Source of the DNA: an uncultured Lachnospiraceae bacterium
GTDB taxonomy: Bacteria; Bacillota; Clostridia; Lachnospirales; Lachnospiraceae
DNA: 10,771 nucleotides
Assembly: GCA_947631755.1 (NCBI GenBank)
Contig: CANRMO010000074.1
Span: forward strand, 1 to 10,771
Direction of reading: 5' to 3'
Part shown: positions 7,465 through 10,771 of the stretch, piece by piece
Layout of the letters: each line of letters begins with the position of its first letter
Numbering within the stretch: position 1 is the stretch's first letter
Position numbers and translations under genes: made by a program
Notes under the pieces: generated by a model
What the model saw: only the letters and a program-made list of their open reading frames with translations
Told to the model about the DNA's origin: nothing
The model's database searches: none

Positions 7465-7489
7465 CGCCAAAATTAATTTCGGTTAAATT
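7445..7489. repeat. 45-bp near-palindrome covering the ATPase transcription start (probable operator)
   Basis: The sequence is symmetric about base 7467, with 22-bp arms and two mismatched pairs (7460/7474 and 7465/7469). The outer conserved block is AATTTAACCGAAATT on one arm and its complement on the other. It begins inside the -10 hexamer and runs through the predicted +1 to about +36, the classical position for a repressor site. As RNA it would form a long AT-rich hairpin in the leader, so attenuation, or termination of the upstream ABC transcript, is an alternative. Confidence 0.8.
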
Positions 7490-7515
7490 ATATATCTGGA
7501 TTTCCTGTGTGTCAA
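7487..7515 (-). promoter_or_regulatory. Perfect consensus promoter of the ATPase gene
   Basis: On the minus strand TTGACA (7510-7515) and TATAAT (7487-7492) are separated by exactly 17 bp, a full 12/12 match to the housekeeping sigma consensus. Transcription should start near 7480, giving a leader of about 63 nt. The -35 box contains the TGA stop codon of the upstream ABC gene (7512-7514). Confidence 0.88.
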
Positions 7516-9329
7516 GCATCAATTTCGTAAAAACATTCTTTTACCTCCTGATACCATTTCGCCTGTTCCCGCCACATCTTTGCATAGTACCCGTCTTTTT
7601 CCAGAAGTTCCTCATGTCTTCCCTGTTCCGCCACCCGTCCCTTTTTCAAAACAAGGATATGGTCTGCCAGCCTGGCGGATCCGAGGCGGTGGGTCACGAT
7701 AACCCCCATCCGCCCCCGTATCATCTCACGGAATTTTCGGTATAATATCCCCTCCTCCAGAGGGTCAATGGCAGATGTCGGCTCATCCAGTACAATAAGG
7801 CGGTTCTGGCGGTACAGCCCCCGGGCCAGCGCCAGCCGCTGCCACTGGCCGCCGGACAGATTAATCCCGTCAAACTCCCGGGAGAGCATGGTATCCAGTC
7901 CCCGGTCAAAATTTTCATCTATCCTGAATTCACTCTGGCGGATACACTCCCACAACCATTTCTCGCGGTCCTCCTCACTGCCGGGCACATCCGCCGCTAT
8001 GGCAACATTTCCCCTGACACTCATCCGGTAGCGGTTAAATTTCTGAAACACAGCCGACACATCGGCAAACCGGTCCTCCGGACGCACGGCATACAAATCT
8101 TTTCCGTCCACCTCGACACGGCCCGCCGTCGGCGCATAGAGGCCGGCCAGAATATGTACGAGAGTGCTCTTCCCTGCCCCATTTTCCCCCACCAGCGCCA
8201 CTGTCTGCCCAGCCCGGATATCAAAAGAAATATCATCCAGCACTTTTTTATCTGATCCCGGATAGACGTAGGATATATGGCGCAGGCGGATCCGGTCCTC
8301 CCAGCGGATCTCTCCTCTCCCGCATGTCTCTTCGGGAATATCAAAAAATTCGACATACCGCTTTAACATGGGCGCGTGGTCAAACAGATTACTGAGATAA
8401 TGGTCAATGGCATCAGCCATAAAGGTGATCATTGTGGTGATCGAGGAAAACACAGCGGCAAATGCCCCCACGGAGATCCTGTTTTGCAGCATAAAGACAA
8501 GAAGCAGCACAATGATCCCGAGATAACCTCCCAGCGTTAGAAACTTCATCAAAAGATTTCTGCCGTCCGCCCTCTTCTGCGCGCGCCATCTCTTCTTGCA
8601 AAACCGCCGATTTACATCTCTGTATTTCTAAAAAAAGAAAGAAAAGCTGCCAAAGAGCCGGTTTTCCTTCAACCGCTCCCCGCTGAAAATTTCCGTCTCG
8701 TAATATTCTTTCTCCCGCTGCAACGGCACAGTCTCATCGACCTGTCTCTCAAATATCCCGCGCCGTATAAAAAGGTTTATGATTGTGGGCGCGAAAAGAA
8801 AGACGAGGCACAGAAGAAGAATCGGTTCGAGCCGCCACAGATACACGCCCATAACGGCAAAATAGGGCAGATAAAAAATGCAGACTGTCGCCACGGAATT
8901 GTACACGCCATAGCAGTCACTCACGCCCTGGTTCGCTTTCTCTATACACGCAAGTGTCTCCACATCCTCAAAACACTCACAGGACAGCCGTTTTATTTTC
9001 TTATGTATTTTTGTTCTGAGCCTTCCCTCCACTGTCCTCATAGCTGGAAACCAGGTAAAATTACACACAGCGTTTAACAGTTCATTTCCAATGTGAAACA
9101 ATACAACAACGGCAGTCACTGTCAGCAGCACGGCATATGGCACTCTCCCTGCTGCCGCCCCCTGTATGGTGTCAAAGAGCCACTGCCTGACCACCGTTGC
9201 AAAGGCATAACAGACGGAGGAGAGCAGCATGGCACCGCTGTCCATAATGATCCACCCGGGAGCCGTGCGGATCACATCTACAAAAACTTTTGCCATGATA
9301 CGGCTATACGTCCATCTATTCTCTCTCAT
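7512..9329 (-). pseudogene. ABC exporter half-transporter interrupted by one in-frame TAG
   Basis: The frame 9329-7512 encodes a full-length half-transporter (605 codons before the stop) broken only by TAG at 8628-8630 (codon 234). Before it lie membrane helices at about 25-47, 63-85 and two in 143-188. After it, in the same frame, come KYRDVNRRFCKKRW, further helices (about 263-308) and a complete ATPase domain: Walker A GENGAGKST (381-389), Q-loop Gln429, LSGGQ (491-495), Walker B with Asp515-Glu516, H-loop His547. The TAG aligns with a Glu in the partner protein (LFG plus six residues, then Glu), so one substitution such as GAG to TAG explains it. A restart at TTG/ATG near 8550 lacks an SD and would yield less than half a membrane domain. 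The gene overlaps its upstream partner by ATGA (9326-9329), implying coupled translation of a heterodimeric exporter. Alternatives are a sequencing error, readthrough or amber suppression. Confidence 0.8.
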
Positions 9330-10771
9330 TCATACCAGCTCCTCTGCTCTTCATACATCTCACGGAACAATCCTCTTTTTTCCATCAAAAAATCAAAATC
9401 TCCCTGCTCACAGATCTCCCCTCCCGCAAAGACAAAAATCCGGTCCACCAATTTCGCAAATCCGAGCCTGTGGCTGATCAGCAGCGTCAGTCTCTCCCTG
9501 TCAACACTCTGGAACAGGCGGTAGATTTCACTCTCTGCCTGCGGATCCAGCGAAGCCGTCGGCTCATCCAGAATGCGGACCGGGGACGGGCGCAGCAGTG
9601 CGCGCACAAGCGCAAGTTTCTGCCACTGGCCGCCGGACAGATTCACACCGCCCTCCCGCACTTTTCCCAGCAGGGTATCGTACCCATCCGGCAGTGACTC
9701 CGCCAATTCGGATAGCCCGAACTGCCGGAACAGGCCATCCCTCTCTCCCTCTGCGACCGCACCGCAGGGATCCGCCAGCTGGCAGTTCTCCCCGAGCGTG
9801 AGAGAGTGGCGTATAAAATCCTGGTACACCACAGAAAAGATCCCCTTCTTCTCTGCCCCTGTGTACTCCCTGAGTTCTCTCCCATCAATCCATATCTCCC
9901 CCCGGTAGCCAGAATACAAGCCCGTCAGCAATTTGACCGCCGTTGTCTTTCCCGCCCCGTTGGCCCCGACAAAGGCATAACTCTTTCCCCTCTCCATCGA
10001 AAATGACACATTTCTCAAAACATCCTCTTTTTCCCCCGGGTAGCCAAAGGAGACATTTCGAAATTCAATCCTCCGGATATCCTGTGGATAGACCGGGAGA
10101 TCCCTGGCCCCCTCCTCCTCGTCCAGCTGCCAGAACTGCTCCATATCTTTTGCAAATTCATTCCCCGTGACAAGGGCATCTATGTTCCGGCTAAGCCCCC
10201 AGCTCATTTGGGCCGTCAACTGAAACACAGCGTTCACAAGTGAGATGAAAAGACCGATGCTGATCGTTCCGGCCACCGTCGGCCGGAGCAGTGTGGCAAT
10301 GATAAGGAGAGCCGCCACAGCGGACAGGGCACCACTGATCTTTGTTTTCACCGCCCAGTAAACCTGAGTGTTTGTCTCTGTATGCAAAACATCCCAGTAC
10401 ACATTCTGATACTCCTCTCCCACCCGGTCAGAATAGCCGAAAAGATTCCTCTCATCCGCATACTCCCGCCGGACAAGAAGAGTGTCCAGATACTGGTACT
10501 TCCTCGTCTGTTTTGACGTGTCCCTCTGCGCCTCATAATTCTTCTTTCCTCCCCTTACCGAATACAAGAAAAGCGGAATACAGAAAATAAGGATCATCAG
10601 TGCCGCCCACCACACATAACCGGCAATGATAAATAAAATACCGGCGATCTGGATCAACAGTTTCAACAGAGACAGGCCGGCCATGTAGATCTCCATCACC
10701 CGCTTCCCGGTATCCCTCAGTACACGGTTGATCAGATCCATGCTGTCAGACTGCTCTACATGGCAGTAGGA
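9326..10771 (-). CDS. ABC exporter half-transporter, membrane domain fused to ATPase (5' end outside window)
   Basis: The frame is open from the right window edge; the Met codon at 10739-10741 is internal, since in-frame codons (SYCHVEQSDS) precede it. Of 481 visible residues, about 1-190 are the rear part of an exporter membrane domain, with helix pairs near 35-72 and 146-185. The rest is an ATPase domain with Walker A GANGAGKTT (269-277), Q-loop Gln317, LSGGQ (378-382), Walker B with Asp402-Glu403 and H-loop His434, all consensus. One oddity is an Arg in the Walker B strand (PVRILDEP). It is the first gene of an ATGA-overlapping pair, and the two should pair as a heterodimeric exporter. The substrate is unknown: SGGQWQ-type clostridial pairs are often linked to peptide or multidrug export, but no precursor or maturation gene is present here. 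Roughly the first 100 residues and the promoter lie outside the window. Confidence 0.9.
   Translation of the reverse strand, partial: SYCHVEQSDSMDLINRVLRDTGKRVMEIYMAGLSLLKLLIQIAGILFIIAGYVWWAALMILIFCIPLFLYSVRGGKKNYEAQRDTSKQTRKYQYLDTLLVRREYADERNLFGYSDRVGEEYQNVYWDVLHTETNTQVYWAVKTKISGALSAVAALLIIATLLRPTVAGTISIGLFISLVNAVFQLTAQMSWGLSRNIDALVTGNEFAKDMEQFWQLDEEEGARDLPVYPQDIRRIEFRNVSFGYPGEKEDVLRNVSFSMERGKSYAFVGANGAGKTTAVKLLTGLYSGYRGEIWIDGRELREYTGAEKKGIFSVVYQDFIRHSLTLGENCQLADPCGAVAEGERDGLFRQFGLSELAESLPDGYDTLLGKVREGGVNLSGGQWQKLALVRALLRPSPVRILDEPTASLDPQAESEIYRLFQSVDRERLTLLISHRLGFAKLVDRIFVFAGGEICEQGDFDFLMEKRGLFREMYEEQRSWYE

Larger units (their letters stand above)
6017..7515. other. AT-rich single-gene island, probably horizontally acquired
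   Basis: The ATPase gene with its promoter and palindromes forms a compact AT-rich block between the G+C-richer asnB and ABC genes. No transposase, integrase or obvious target-site duplication is visible at its edges, so the mode of acquisition is unknown and the exact boundaries are guesses. Confidence 0.4.

Noticed and set aside
8413..8601. Frameshift explanation for the broken ABC gene, using the alternative frame after the T-run
   Set aside because: A one-base slip at the T-run leads into a frame without exporter similarity. The original frame resumes directly after TAG with KYRDVNRR and the remaining domains, so a substitution fits better than an indel.
8628..8630. TAG as pyrrolysine or other programmed recoding
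   Set aside because: ABC exporters are not known pyrrolysine proteins, and no pyl gene or recoding element is visible in the window.
10739..10741. True start of the upstream ABC half-transporter
   Set aside because: The frame stays open to the window edge, no SD precedes this Met, and the visible protein lacks the front of the membrane domain.
4095..10771. Asparagine-synthase homologue plus ABC exporters as a lasso-peptide or other RiPP cluster
   Set aside because: The synthase has an intact Cys2 glutaminase and normal length, is on the opposite strand, and is separated from the exporters by the ATPase island. No precursor peptide, leader peptidase or recognition element was found.

Overview
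The window looks like chromosomal DNA from an endospore-forming member of the Clostridia, probably Lachnospiraceae-like. The basis is a SpoIIIAA gene, strong Shine-Dalgarno (SD) sequences, clostridial-type asparagine synthase and ABC half-transporters with the SGGQWQ signature, and mixed base composition. No rRNA, tRNA, CRISPR array, transposase or phage gene was seen.

Layout, left to right. (1) 1-745, minus strand: the 5' two thirds or more of spoIIIAA, cut by the window edge. (2) 746-870: a short divergent intergenic region with a nested dyad, followed by plus-strand aroE (871-1641). (3) 1656-3990, minus strand: a two-gene operon. A YtfQ-like sugar-binding lipoprotein comes first, and 10 nt downstream a membrane-anchored diguanylate cyclase with an external sensor domain. 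No ABC permease or ATPase accompanies the binding protein, so the pair looks like a ligand-sensing c-di-GMP module. (4) 4095-5948, plus strand: glutamine-hydrolysing asparagine synthase, transcribed divergently from that operon. (5) 6017-7417, minus strand: an AT-rich gene for an archaeal-type ATPase (ATPase_2/DUF234 type) with a winged-helix segment and a PD-(D/E)xK-like C-terminus. It has a perfect TTGACA-17-TATAAT promoter, and a 45-bp near-palindrome covers its predicted transcription start. It contrasts in composition with both neighbours and looks like acquired cargo. (6) 7512-10771, minus strand: two ABC exporter half-transporters with a 4-base ATGA overlap, presumably forming a heterodimer. 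The downstream partner carries a single in-frame TAG in its membrane domain, and coding similarity resumes in the same frame right after it.

The observations most worth a second look are the promoter and palindrome architecture of the ATPase island, the amber codon in the ABC half-transporter, and the orphan binding-protein/diguanylate-cyclase pair. Everything else reads as ordinary housekeeping or accessory genes. Function calls rest on motifs read by eye; no database search was possible.
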